Positions 16,483 to 24,144 of a stretch of 64,000 nt of DNA are shown piece after piece. The DNA lies in contig NZ_PYAT01000015.1 in NCBI RefSeq assembly GCF_003014655.1, forward strand, positions 1 to 64,000, read 5' to 3'. Numbering within the stretch: position 1 is the stretch's first letter; every line of letters starts with the position of its first letter. A model generated the notes under the pieces. That model was given only the letters and a program-made list of their open reading frames with translations. It made no database searches and had not been told where the DNA came from. A program made the translations under genes and the position numbers. The stretch is from Planomicrobium soli. GTDB taxonomy: Bacteria > Bacillota > Bacilli > Bacillales_A > Planococcaceae.

Positions 16483-17601
16483 TTGAAATTAACTGAATGG
16501 ACTATGGAAGAGCAAGAACAGCTTATTAATTTTATGACAACAAATTCATGGCCGTTTCACGGAATTGAACATCCGGTAAGAGGTTTGATCCAAAAAACAA
16601 TTGAGGAAGGCGGATACCAATCCGACCAAGTCACAACGTTTTGGATTGAAAATGATGAAGGCATGCAAGTTGGACTAGTGAAAATTTTCGATTTGCGAGA
16701 CGACATTCCGCTTTTTGATCTGCGGATTGCGGATCCTTACCGAGGCAAAGGCTACGGGCCGAAAGCGTTGAAAATGATTGCGGATTATGTTTTTTCTTTG
16801 CCGGAAAAGAAAATTCGGCTGGAAGGAAATACGCGCCACGATAATTTTGCGATGCGTAAAGCCTTTGAGCGGACCGGTTTTGTCAAAGAAGCACATTTGC
16901 GCCAAGCTTGGTTTTCGCCGAAAGAGAACCGTTATTATGACGCGGTGACTTACGGCATGACCCGCGAAGACTGGCAGGCTGGCATTACTACGCCAGTGCA
17001 TTGGAATGACGAAATGGAGATTATTAAAGAACCTACTTTCAATCCGCTTTTGCTTGATTTTCCGGAAGAATTCGAATCGGAGCGGTTGGTGATACGGGCT
17101 CCGAAGCGGGAAGATGCTAAACTCAGCTATGAAGCTGTGCTCCATTCCATGGATGCCCTGCGCCCATGGATGCCTTTTGCTCAGAAAAAACCGGACTTGG
17201 CGCAAATGGAAGCAAATTTAGTGGAAGCTATTGCAGATTTCCAGCTGCGCAAAGATTTGCGTTTGCATTTTTTCTCGAAAGAAACAGGTGAGTTTATCGG
17301 TTCATCCGGTCTTCACCGGATTGACTGGGAAGTGCGGAAGTTTGAAATCGGCTATTGGGTGGATAATCGGTTTGAAGGAAAAGGCTATGTAACGGAAGCG
17401 GTTGATCGCATTACGAGATTCGCTTTCGAAGAGCTTGAAGCCAATCGGGTCGAAATTCGCTGCGATCCGGAAAATGTCCGGAGCCGTGCAGTGGCTGAGC
17501 GGCTGCAATTTAAACTCGAAGGAATACTTCGCAAAGATTCCATATCCAAAATTGGCAACAAACTGCGTGATACGTGTGTTTATGCAAAAGTGAGAGAATA
17601 A
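16483..17601 (+). CDS. Tandem GNAT acetyltransferase (two GNAT domains)
   Basis: This 372-aa protein has two GNAT folds. Residues ~1-165 have DPYRGKGYGPKALKMI and a C-terminal FERTGFVKEAHLRQ; residues ~190-370 resemble RimJ/RimL N-acetyltransferases (ESERLVIRAPKREDAKLSYEAV, FEIGYWVDNRFEGKGYVTEAV, RVEIRCDPENVRSRAVAERL). TTG 16483 is the likely start, 8 nt after GGAGG; an upstream TTG overlaps that RBS. It lies 22 nt after cadA and may be cotranscribed. Substrates are unknown. Confidence 0.85.
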   Translation: MKLTEWTMEEQEQLINFMTTNSWPFHGIEHPVRGLIQKTIEEGGYQSDQVTTFWIENDEGMQVGLVKIFDLRDDIPLFDLRIADPYRGKGYGPKALKMIADYVFSLPEKKIRLEGNTRHDNFAMRKAFERTGFVKEAHLRQAWFSPKENRYYDAVTYGMTREDWQAGITTPVHWNDEMEIIKEPTFNPLLLDFPEEFESERLVIRAPKREDAKLSYEAVLHSMDALRPWMPFAQKKPDLAQMEANLVEAIADFQLRKDLRLHFFSKETGEFIGSSGLHRIDWEVRKFEIGYWVDNRFEGKGYVTEAVDRITRFAFEELEANRVEIRCDPENVRSRAVAERLQFKLEGILRKDSISKIGNKLRDTCVYAKVRE

Positions 17602-17640
17602 AAAGAGGCGGCAAGGGAATTTCCCTTGCCGCCTCTTTGA
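17602..17640 (+). terminator. Bidirectional terminator
   Basis: A stem of about 17 bp (AAAGAGGCGGCAAGGGA and its complement) with a very short loop lies between the convergent tandem GNAT gene and the small minus-strand membrane gene. Confidence 0.9.
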
Positions 17641-17641
17641 G

Positions 17642-17797
17642 CTAAACGCCCCGTCTACCTGTTACTAAATTGATAATCAAAATAATAGCTGCGATGACCA
17701 AAAGAATGTGAATCAATCCGCCTGCAACGTCCATTAAGAATCCGATTAACCAAAAAGCAATGACGATTACCAATATAATCCAAAGAATGCGTCCCAT
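17642..17797 (-). CDS. lmo0937-family small membrane protein (51 aa)
   Basis: A 51-codon gene starts MGRILWIILVIVIAFWLIGF and ends TGRRGV. Two hydrophobic segments span almost the whole protein. The pattern matches the lmo0937 family of short Firmicute membrane proteins, whose role is unknown. RBS GAAGGAG sits 5 nt before ATG. A sigma-B-like promoter (GTTTAA-N14-GGGCAT) lies upstream, in line with general-stress control. Confidence 0.88.
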   Translation of the reverse strand: MGRILWIILVIVIAFWLIGFLMDVAGGLIHILLVIAAIILIINLVTGRRGV

Positions 17798-17834
17798 ACT
17801 CCTTCACCTACCCTTCATTTACTCATAGTAGTAT

Positions 17835-17860
17835 ATGCCCTGAAAATGCACGGTTTAAAC
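17835..17860 (-). promoter_or_regulatory. Candidate sigma-B promoter of the lmo0937-like gene
   Basis: On the minus strand GTTTAA (17855-17860), 14 bp, GGGCAT (17835-17840). One mismatch to the sigma-B -10 consensus GGGTAT, none in the -35. The distance to the ATG is 37 nt. Confidence 0.7.
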
Positions 17861-17962
17861 ATCGGCGGAAAAACGAATCTATTCTCTACCGAGAGAGCAC
17901 CGGTTGTTGGATAAGTTGGGGTATAGTAAACTGAATAGAGCTATGTTAGGGAGGAACCAATT

Positions 17963-18385
17963 TTGCCTACTCCAAGTATGGAAGATCATATTGAGATAAT
18001 CTATTCACTTATTGAACAAAAAGGATATGCGCGTGTATCGGATATTGCAGAAGCTTTATCGGTTCTGCCGTCTTCCGTAACGAAGATGGTCCAAAAACTT
18101 GATAAAGATGGGTACTTGATATATGAGCGATACCGCGGCCTTGTGCTGACTCCTCAAGGACAGAAACTGGGAAAGCGGCTTGTAAAGCGCCATGATTTGC
18201 TTGAACAGTTCCTGCGGTTGATCGGGGTTGATGAAGAACGCATTTACGGAGATGTAGAGGGAATTGAACACCATCTAAGCTGGAATTCAATCAACCGGAT
18301 TGCTGATTTGGTTCAAGTACTGGAAGAAAATCCAGTATTCCGGCAAGAGCTTGAAAAGTTGAAAAACGAACAAAACGAAAAATAA
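17963..18385 (+). CDS. mntR: Manganese-responsive regulator MntR (DtxR family)
   Basis: This 140-aa cytosolic winged-helix repressor has all six Mn ligands known for B. subtilis MntR at the same positions: Asp8, Glu11, His77, Glu99, Glu102, His103. The HTH is [28 protein letters not shown]. It represses Mn uptake and activates efflux when Mn2+ is high. TTG start 17963 after GGGAGG. No Mn transporter is in the window. Confidence 0.96.
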   Translation: MPTPSMEDHIEIIYSLIEQKGYARVSDIAEALSVLPSSVTKMVQKLDKDGYLIYERYRGLVLTPQGQKLGKRLVKRHDLLEQFLRLIGVDEERIYGDVEGIEHHLSWNSINRIADLVQVLEENPVFRQELEKLKNEQNEK

Positions 18386-18403
18386 CACTAGGAGGATATA
18401 TAA

Positions 18404-19264
18404 ATGGCATTGCATCCAGGATTAAAAGCAACACTGCACATAAAAGATCGTTCAGGTTCACAATGGATCTTAACGAACAGTTCAGGGGATGAAGTTCTTA
18501 TGAACGCATCAGAACTTGAAGAAGGCCAGGAGATTGGCGGAGAAATTGAAGTTTTCATGTACCGCAATCGCCAAGGCGGCATTTCAGCTACACCGATGAT
18601 TCCGCATATTCTGCCAAGCCAATATGGCTGGGCGAAAGTATTGAAAGTATCAAGGCGCGAAGGGTTGGTAGTCGATATTGGCACTACCCGCGAAGTATAT
18701 GTGCTTCCTGCCGATCTTCCGCAACTCGAAGAATTATGGCCAGAACCAGGCGACCATATTTTCATGACATTGCGCACAGACCGTTACGGAGATCTGTATG
18801 GCCGTCTCGCCACTGAAGAAACAGTCAGCGAACTATCTGTTCCGGCACCGGAAGAAGCATTCAACAAAGACTTGAAAGCACGGGCTTACCGGTTGCTTCC
18901 GGTTGGGACGTTTATGCTTTCCGATCCAGAAATGTACCGTATTTTCGTCCACGAAAGCGAACGGGAACAAGAGCCGCGCCTCGGTGAAGAGAAGACAGTC
19001 CGTGTTATTGAAGTAAAAGATGACCGGACATTGAATGGATCATTGCTGCCGCGCAAACAAGACCGTCTATCAGGCGACGCGGAAAAAATTATGGCTTATT
19101 TGGAAGAGTCGGGCGGGCAAATGCCGTTTACCGACAAATCTTCGCCGGATGAAATCCAGGAAATGTTTGGCATGAGCAAGGCCGCGTTTAAACGAGCGAT
19201 CGGAACTTTGTACAAAGCCCGCAAAATTATCCAAGAAGAAGGATGGACAAAATTAACGAAGTAA
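18404..19264 (+). CDS. cvfB: CvfB family S1 RNA-binding protein
   Basis: This 286-aa protein has three S1-like OB domains followed by a C-terminal winged helix (DEIQEMFGMSKAAFKRAIGTLYKARKI). It is the YitL/CvfB family, an RNA-binding regulator of virulence and exoprotein genes in S. aureus and of unknown role elsewhere. RBS AGGAGG before ATG 18404; 18 nt after mntR on the same strand, so possibly cotranscribed. Confidence 0.92.
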   Translation: MALHPGLKATLHIKDRSGSQWILTNSSGDEVLMNASELEEGQEIGGEIEVFMYRNRQGGISATPMIPHILPSQYGWAKVLKVSRREGLVVDIGTTREVYVLPADLPQLEELWPEPGDHIFMTLRTDRYGDLYGRLATEETVSELSVPAPEEAFNKDLKARAYRLLPVGTFMLSDPEMYRIFVHESEREQEPRLGEEKTVRVIEVKDDRTLNGSLLPRKQDRLSGDAEKIMAYLEESGGQMPFTDKSSPDEIQEMFGMSKAAFKRAIGTLYKARKIIQEEGWTKLTK

Positions 19265-19314
19265 TGCAACCTTTTCTCATAAAATACGTACTAATTTGGA
19301 GAAAGGGGCTATAA

Positions 19315-20202
19315 ATGATGAAAAAAACAATTTCGGCCATTGCGATGGTTTTTGCAGTATCCGTTTTATCACCGGCAATGAGTTTGGCAAATGTCGGCAT
19401 TAATGAAAAATTCGGCTTGCCAATTGCGGTATATGGAGGCAACCTATCAGCTGCAGAAAAAGAAAACGTCGCAAAAAGTTTAGAAGTGACGGGTGAAGTA
19501 GAAGAAATCGAAGTGACAGGGCAGGACCTTGTAAAATACATCAAAGACGGTGATTCACGCGCACGCATGTATTCATCCGCTAAAATTACGCGTCAGGATG
19601 AAGGCAAGGGCATGGTAGTCCAGATTGTCACGCCGGATAATATTACGCAAGTAACGGCTGAAATGTACGCTAACGCGATGTTAACGGCGGGCATCAAAGA
19701 TGCAACAGTAGAAGTGGCGGCACCGAAACCAGTAACAGGACATTCAGCGCTTGTCGGTATTTATAAAGCCTACGAAGTAAATAGCGGGGAAGAGTTGGAT
19801 CCTGAACGCACAGATGTTGCTAATGATGAACTGGGTGTAGCGACTGAAATCGCAGATAGTGGTGTAGATGAAGCGAAAGTCAGCGAATTGCTGACGGAAA
19901 TTAAGAAGGATATCGCTGAACAAAAACCGCAATCGCGGGAAGAAGTAGAAAAGATTGTAGAAGAGCAAATTATCAGGCTGCAGATCGAGCTGAGTCCGGA
20001 AGACCGCAAATTGCTGGTTGATTTGATGGACCGCATCCGCAGTTTGAACATTGATTTTTCTAAATGGTCTAATGAACTCAATGATTTAAGCAAGACAATT
20101 GAAGGCAAAATCGGTACAGTTGTAAACGATGATGGCTTCTGGCAAAGTGTTAAAAATTTCTTTAACAAACTGATCGACGGGATTCGTTCATTGTTAAGTT
20201 AA
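19315..20202 (+). CDS. DUF1002 secreted protein (YpuA-like)
   Basis: This 295-aa protein has a Sec signal peptide (KKTISAIAMVFAVSVLSPAMSLA, cleavage near residue 25) and a DUF1002 domain resembling B. subtilis YpuA. The C-terminal part is charged and helical (EIKKDIAEQKPQSREEVEKIV...). Family function is unknown; it acts outside the membrane. Two adjacent ATG codons (19315, 19318) follow GGAGAAAGGGG; either could be used. Confidence 0.88.
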   Translation: MMKKTISAIAMVFAVSVLSPAMSLANVGINEKFGLPIAVYGGNLSAAEKENVAKSLEVTGEVEEIEVTGQDLVKYIKDGDSRARMYSSAKITRQDEGKGMVVQIVTPDNITQVTAEMYANAMLTAGIKDATVEVAAPKPVTGHSALVGIYKAYEVNSGEELDPERTDVANDELGVATEIADSGVDEAKVSELLTEIKKDIAEQKPQSREEVEKIVEEQIIRLQIELSPEDRKLLVDLMDRIRSLNIDFSKWSNELNDLSKTIEGKIGTVVNDDGFWQSVKNFFNKLIDGIRSLLS

Positions 20203-20208
20203 TAAAGC

Positions 20209-20247
20209 AAAGAGGTGGATCAGATATATACTGATCCACCTCTTTTA
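20209..20247 (+). terminator. Terminator after the DUF1002 gene
   Basis: A 15-bp stem AAAGAGGTGGATCAG with complement 20231-20245, loop ATATATA, short T-tail. Confidence 0.9.
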
Positions 20248-20271
20248 TTTTACATTAAAAAGTTTCCTTTG

Positions 20272-20326
20272 TTGCGCTACCGGCGGGCAGATGATAAGAT
20301 GAATTTAATATCTCGAATTCAAGATA
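20272..20326 (+). promoter_or_regulatory. Promoter and MhqR-type operator of the dioxygenase operon
   Basis: TTGCGC (20272-20277), 17 bp, TAAGAT (20295-20300). TATCTCGAATTCAAGATA at 20309-20326 is nearly identical to the B. subtilis MhqR box and covers the expected start site, an ideal repressor position. Confidence 0.82.
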
Positions 20327-20345
20327 ATTAGAGGAGGAAGTTCAA

Positions 20346-21314
20346 ATGAAATTAGAAGGCATTCATCACGTATCAGCAATCACAGCCAATGCGGATAAAA
20401 ACCATGCATTTTTCACGGGCATTTTAGGCATGCGTTTGGTTAAGAAAAGCGTCAATCAAGACAATACATCTTCTTACCATTTGTTCTATGCAGATGCAGT
20501 CGGTACGCCAGGTACAGATATGACATATTTTGATATTCCGATGGCAGGACGAACCTATCCTGGCGTATCCAGCATCAGCAGTACTGGATTCCGGGTGAAG
20601 AGCGAAGCTGCTTTAGATTACTGGATCAGCCGCTTCGAAGGATATGGCGTGCCGCACGGAGAAATCGAACAGCGTTTTAATCGATCCACGCTGTCTTTTC
20701 AAGATTTTGAAGGATCACGGTTAATGCTTGTTGTTGATGATGGAACTGGAATTGAGTATGGTATCCCGTGGTCGAAAAGCGGAGTTCCGGAAGAATTTGC
20801 AATTGTTGGCTTGGGACCTGTCCAATTAACTGTCCGTAAAGCGGGTAAGACGGCCGCTACATTGACTGAAATCCTTAGTTTCGAACAAATCGGCTCTTAT
20901 CCATCCACTATTGAGGGCATGTCCGATATTTTAGTGTTTTCAACAGGAAAAGGCGGCCCTGCCGGCGAAGTACACTTAGAAGAGCGCACAGATTTGCCGC
21001 CTGAACGTCCAGGCAGAGGCAGTGTTCATCACGTTGCGTTTCGTGTTAAGACGTTTGAGGAATATAGTAAGTGGAATGAGTATTTGCGTTCGAACGGTTT
21101 TGTCACTTCAGGCGAAGTGGATCGCTATTACTTCAAGGCAATCTATTTCCGTGAGCCGAACGGCATCTTGTTTGAGTTGTCAACAGATGAACCGGGATTT
21201 GCGACCGATGAACCGATGGAAGAGCTAGGTGAAAAATTGGCTTTGCCGCCATTCCTAGAGCCGAATCGTGCCCAAATCGAAGCTTCCTTACGTCCCTTGA
21301 CGCTTAACGACTAA
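20346..21314 (+). CDS. Ring-cleaving dioxygenase (MhqA/MhqO-like, glyoxalase fold)
   Basis: This 322-aa type I extradiol dioxygenase has repeated vicinal-oxygen-chelate modules. The first starts LEGIHHVSAITANADKNHAFFTGILGMRLVKKSVNQD (metal His); the second has GSVHHVAFRV and EPNGILFELSTDEPGF (metal His and Glu). The B. subtilis homologues are induced by hydroquinones and catechol under MhqR. It likely opens quinol/catechol rings in the cytosol using Fe2+. First gene of a two-gene operon with an MhqR-type operator. Confidence 0.9.
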   Translation: MKLEGIHHVSAITANADKNHAFFTGILGMRLVKKSVNQDNTSSYHLFYADAVGTPGTDMTYFDIPMAGRTYPGVSSISSTGFRVKSEAALDYWISRFEGYGVPHGEIEQRFNRSTLSFQDFEGSRLMLVVDDGTGIEYGIPWSKSGVPEEFAIVGLGPVQLTVRKAGKTAATLTEILSFEQIGSYPSTIEGMSDILVFSTGKGGPAGEVHLEERTDLPPERPGRGSVHHVAFRVKTFEEYSKWNEYLRSNGFVTSGEVDRYYFKAIYFREPNGILFELSTDEPGFATDEPMEELGEKLALPPFLEPNRAQIEASLRPLTLND

Positions 21315-21332
21315 GTAAGAGGAGGATGAAAA

Positions 21333-21620
21333 ATGAACTTTGAATTTACGGAACTTGGCCATGACGAATTTGCTTTTATCTGGAAAGAAGAAGGTGATTT
21401 GAAAGCAGAAATCACATGGACACAGATGGCTAATGTTATGGTTATCGAGCATACGTATGTCGACCAATCATTGCGCAACCAAGGCATCGCGAAAAAGTTG
21501 TTGGATGAAGCCGCAAATTATGCGCGCCAAAAGAATTACAAAATGGAGCCAGTCTGCACATATGCAGCTGTTGCATTTGAGCGCTACAGTGATTATGAAG
21601 ATGTAAAAGTAAAAGCATAA
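21333..21620 (+). CDS. Small GNAT-like acetyltransferase (YjdJ/Acetyltransf_CG type)
   Basis: This 95-aa minimal GNAT has VIEHTYVDQSLRNQGIAKKLLDEAANYARQKNYKMEPVCTYA: conserved H-T-V-x6-G-G-like CoA loop and the catalytic-type Cys. It is 18 nt downstream of the dioxygenase with RBS GAGGAGG, hence cotranscribed under the same MhqR-type operator. The partner substrate is unknown; family members acetylate small molecules. Confidence 0.85.
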   Translation: MNFEFTELGHDEFAFIWKEEGDLKAEITWTQMANVMVIEHTYVDQSLRNQGIAKKLLDEAANYARQKNYKMEPVCTYAAVAFERYSDYEDVKVKA

Positions 21621-21625
21621 AGATA

Positions 21626-21665
21626 AAAGCAATCCGCTGTTTTGACTAGTGGATTGCTTTTTTTA
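21626..21665 (+). terminator. Terminator of the dioxygenase operon
   Basis: A 13-bp stem (AAAGCAATCCGCT region with 21648-21660, one mispair) and seven T. Confidence 0.88.
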
Positions 21666-21702
21666 TGGTTCTGATATGTAGTTTTTCATGCGTTCCTCCA
21701 TC

Positions 21703-21801
21703 TTATAGGGCCGTCATAAAGAAAACGATAGCTGTTAGAATGGAAGCTCCACCTATTCCATACATAAAATCTGCTTGATTGAATATTAGTTTTTTTTCCA
21801 T
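21703..21801 (-). CDS. Putative 32-aa membrane microprotein under sigma-B control
   Basis: A 32-codon frame begins MEKKLIFNQADFMYGIGG and ends in a hydrophobic SILTAIVFFMTAL. GAGGGG lies 7 nt before the ATG (21799-21801). A consensus sigma-B promoter (GTTTAA-N13-GGGTAT) lies 36 nt upstream, which makes this a likely real general-stress peptide with one transmembrane helix. No homologue is recognised. Confidence 0.65.
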   Translation of the reverse strand: MEKKLIFNQADFMYGIGGASILTAIVFFMTAL

Positions 21802-21837
21802 TTTTATAACCCCTCTCAAATCTTTGTTAACAATAAA

Positions 21838-21862
21838 ATACCCGACATACAAGAGCTTAAAC
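21838..21862 (-). promoter_or_regulatory. Consensus sigma-B promoter (minus strand)
   Basis: On the minus strand GTTTAA (21857-21862), 13 bp, GGGTAT (21838-21843): an exact match to the B. subtilis sigma-B consensus in both hexamers. Confidence 0.82.
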
Positions 21863-21864
21863 AG

Positions 21865-21889
21865 GTTTTATTCAATTTTTTAGGGGAAA
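21865..21889 (+). promoter_or_regulatory. Candidate sigma-B promoter of the DUF4064 gene
   Basis: GTTTTA (21865-21870), 13 bp, GGGAAA (21884-21889). Each hexamer is one or two bases off consensus. The -35 lies 2 bp from the -35 of the divergent sigma-B promoter. Confidence 0.72.
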
Positions 21890-21957
21890 GGAATAGCAAG
21901 AAACGAAAATTCAGTATTAGTCAAAAAGAAATTAAAATTTCAGAAGAGGTGATTGGC

Positions 21958-22530
21958 ATGAACGAAGGCAGAGTTAGCAGGGGTGCTGAAAAGGCACTTG
22001 GCATTATCGGCATCATCTTTAATCTTATTGTAATCGGTTCTACCATTTTCTTAATCAGCAATTCAGACAGCTTTCAGAGCTCTCCGCAATTTCAGCAGAT
22101 TGAAGAAGAAATCAGAAATAATCCATCTTTTGCAAATCCTCAGGATGCCCAAGCGGCAGTTGATGCTTTTGCGGCTAGTTTTGGGGCGGTCGGTTGGACG
22201 CTTGTTGCTTTACTAGCAATCAGCACGCTTTTTGCAATACTGGCCGTGCTTAATCTGCGTAAAGACAAGAACGCAAAATTGGCTGGAGCATTCTTTATCA
22301 TTGCCGGTTTATTTGCCGGAATTTTATCCCTGACATCTATTCTTTTCTATATTGCTGCTATCATGTGTTTTGTTCGCAGACCAAAACGTACACACAATGA
22401 TGATTTGCGTTACCGCGACGATGACAGAGGCGGCCGTACGGATGACTACTCCCGCCGGACACATGATGCGGAAAGCCGTACTGATGAAGCTCTTCATAAA
22501 AAAGAAGATACGCCGTATCGACCGTTATAA
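21958..22530 (+). CDS. DUF4064 membrane protein
   Basis: This 190-aa protein starts MNEGRVSRGAEKALGIIGIIFNLIVIG. Three to four TM helices (about 14-33, 79-99, 107-140) are followed by a highly charged Arg/Asp/Glu tail of ~50 residues. The N-terminal ALGIIG and later layout match DUF4064, function unknown. ATG 21958 is chosen with GAGGTG 8 nt upstream. A sigma-B-like promoter precedes it. Confidence 0.85.
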   Translation: MNEGRVSRGAEKALGIIGIIFNLIVIGSTIFLISNSDSFQSSPQFQQIEEEIRNNPSFANPQDAQAAVDAFAASFGAVGWTLVALLAISTLFAILAVLNLRKDKNAKLAGAFFIIAGLFAGILSLTSILFYIAAIMCFVRRPKRTHNDDLRYRDDDRGGRTDDYSRRTHDAESRTDEALHKKEDTPYRPL

Positions 22531-22566
22531 AATTCCGGCGCACTAACATCTTTGGCCCATAGAGCT

Positions 22567-22600
22567 AAAAAAGCACCTGCTTATAAAGCAGGTGCTTTTA
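22567..22600. terminator. Bidirectional terminator overlapping the 3' end of a GNAT gene
   Basis: AAAAGCACCTGCTT stem with complement on 22585-22598. On the minus strand its first arm encodes the last residues KAPAL and the stop of the acetyltransferase. Confidence 0.9.
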
Positions 22601-23069
22601 AATCGTATACATATTTAGCTGTCTGCAATGGGTAGCCTTCGAACAATTCTTCAAACTCTTCGACAAATTTAAAACCGTTGGCTTCGTAAAAATAGCGGCC
22701 TTTCATGTTTGCGCTTTCTACATAAACAAATAACTGAGAGCCATTCAAGAGGGATAACCCGCTAGTCAACAACTTTTTGCCGTAACCGTTGCGTTGGTAT
22801 TCAGGCTTTAAATAGATGGCAATCAACTCAGCATCGCCATCTTCATCAACTTTAGTGAAATTGGCAAAACCGACGGGCCGGCCTTCATGTTCAGCTAATA
22901 GCATGATTGTCTTTTTTAAACGCATTTCCATCATCGGAAATGAATAGGATTTATCTAAGAAACTTTTTTGGACTGGGGAGGGAATGATTCCATCATACGT
23001 ATCACTCCAACTAGTATAGGCAATTTCCTGTACAGAAGAAATGTCTTCTGTCGTGCCTGTGCGAATCAT
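22581..23069 (-). CDS. GNAT family N-acetyltransferase
   Basis: This 162-aa cytosolic GNAT has IAIYLKPEYQRNGYGKKLLTSGLSLL (acetyl-CoA loop Q-R-N-G-Y-G) and YVESANMKGRYFYEANGFKFVEEFEE. The substrate is unknown; similar to many B. subtilis Y-family GNATs. AGAGGTGAT precedes the ATG. Single gene, convergent with the DUF4064 gene. Confidence 0.9.
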   Translation of the reverse strand: MIRTGTTEDISSVQEIAYTSWSDTYDGIIPSPVQKSFLDKSYSFPMMEMRLKKTIMLLAEHEGRPVGFANFTKVDEDGDAELIAIYLKPEYQRNGYGKKLLTSGLSLLNGSQLFVYVESANMKGRYFYEANGFKFVEEFEELFEGYPLQTAKYVYDLKAPAL

Positions 23070-23165
23070 GCGATCACCTCTAAAATTCTTTTTGCCATCA
23101 TATCAAAAAATACCCTGAATAGCCACTGATGTGGAATAATAGTAGGAAAAAGGAGGCGGTATTTT

Positions 23166-23624
23166 TTGAATTGGAAAACTTATCATTTTAACGATTTATC
23201 AGTTGGAAAATTATATGAAATTTTAAAACTGCGTGTCGATGTTTTTGTAGTGGAACAAGAATGTCCATATCCGGAGCTTGATGGCCTGGACCAAGAATCA
23301 GTGCATATTGAATATACAGAAGATGGCAAGACTCTTGCTTATGCCCGTATTGTTCCTGCAGGAGTAAAATATGAGGTTCCATCGATTGGCAGAGTAATTG
23401 TTCATCCTGAAGCCAGAGGACGTGGCCTTGCCAGACAGTTGATGAATCAGTGCATGGAATATATTCTTTCGGAATGGCAATCCGAAGAAATTCAGTTGCA
23501 GGGCCAGGTTTACTTGCAGGAGTTTTACGAAAGCGTCGGTTTTCAACCGATATCAGAAGCATACGATGAAGACGGCATTCCTCACGTTGACATGAAATAT
23601 ACGTCAAAGCAAAATCGCATTTGA
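23166..23624 (+). CDS. ElaA-type GNAT acetyltransferase
   Basis: This 152-aa protein starts with TTG 23166, 6 nt after AGGAGGCGG. ElaA family features: LYEILKLRVDVFVVEQECPYPELDGLDQ, then RVIVHPEARGRGLARQLM and QGQVYLQEFYESVGFQPISEAYDEDGIPH. Acetyl-CoA-dependent; acceptor unknown. Confidence 0.93.
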   Translation: MNWKTYHFNDLSVGKLYEILKLRVDVFVVEQECPYPELDGLDQESVHIEYTEDGKTLAYARIVPAGVKYEVPSIGRVIVHPEARGRGLARQLMNQCMEYILSEWQSEEIQLQGQVYLQEFYESVGFQPISEAYDEDGIPHVDMKYTSKQNRI

Positions 23625-23639
23625 ATCCTTACTAATTTA

Positions 23640-23665
23640 GGTTAAGTCTTAAAAGTTAAGGGTAA
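23640..23665 (+). promoter_or_regulatory. Candidate sigma-B promoter of the YtxH-like gene
   Basis: GGTTAA (23640-23645), 14 bp, GGGTAA (23660-23665): one mismatch in each hexamer against GTTTAA/GGGTAT. Start codon 32 nt downstream. Confidence 0.7.
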
Positions 23666-23696
23666 ATAGAAGATAAATCTGATGGGAGTGGTATAG

Positions 23697-23990
23697 ATGG
23701 CAAAACGAAGAGGTTTAGTGATCGCGGGATTAGCTGCCGGTGCATATGCGTATTTTAAGAACCCTGAGAACCGGAGAAAAGCCACCATCGCTTTCAACAA
23801 CACGAAATTGAAGGTTAATGCTTTTATGGAATCTCAGAACTTGGAAGGCTTTGAAGGATCAGGAACGGCCGGTTCATCTGATGAAGCATCTTCAACTGCG
23901 AAACCTAAAAGTGATGGAACGTCGACAAGCGTTCAATACGTCAATGAAGATAAGGAAAAAGAGGAAATAGATCCCGTTAACCCAAGTTAA
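23697..23990 (+). CDS. Small YtxH-like stress protein
   Basis: This 97-aa protein starts MAKRRGLVIAGLAAGAYAYFKNPENRRKATIAFNNTK. A Gly/Ala-rich hydrophobic start followed by a basic stretch resembles YtxH-type general-stress proteins. The second half is low-complexity, Ser/Thr/Glu-rich and probably disordered. RBS GGGAGTGG. The assignment is by layout only; a sigma-B-like promoter supports a stress role. Confidence 0.7.
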   Translation: MAKRRGLVIAGLAAGAYAYFKNPENRRKATIAFNNTKLKVNAFMESQNLEGFEGSGTAGSSDEASSTAKPKSDGTSTSVQYVNEDKEKEEIDPVNPS

Positions 23991-24014
23991 TGGCCTCATT
24001 GAATTGATGTTGCA

Positions 24015-24056
24015 CACGCAAAAAAGGATGGGAAATTCCCATCCTTTTTTGCGTGC
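24015..24056 (+). terminator. Strong terminator
   Basis: About 20-bp near-perfect inverted repeat (CACGCAAAAAAGGATGGGAA and complement) with an A-tract/T-tract, usable in both directions. Confidence 0.88.
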
Positions 24057-24144
24057 CTCCATATTATATTTCCATTATGGATTAGCGAAGCCTATAGTCT
24101 GGGTAAAGAAAGGGAAGAAGTCATTATATCCCGGAGGTAAATAA

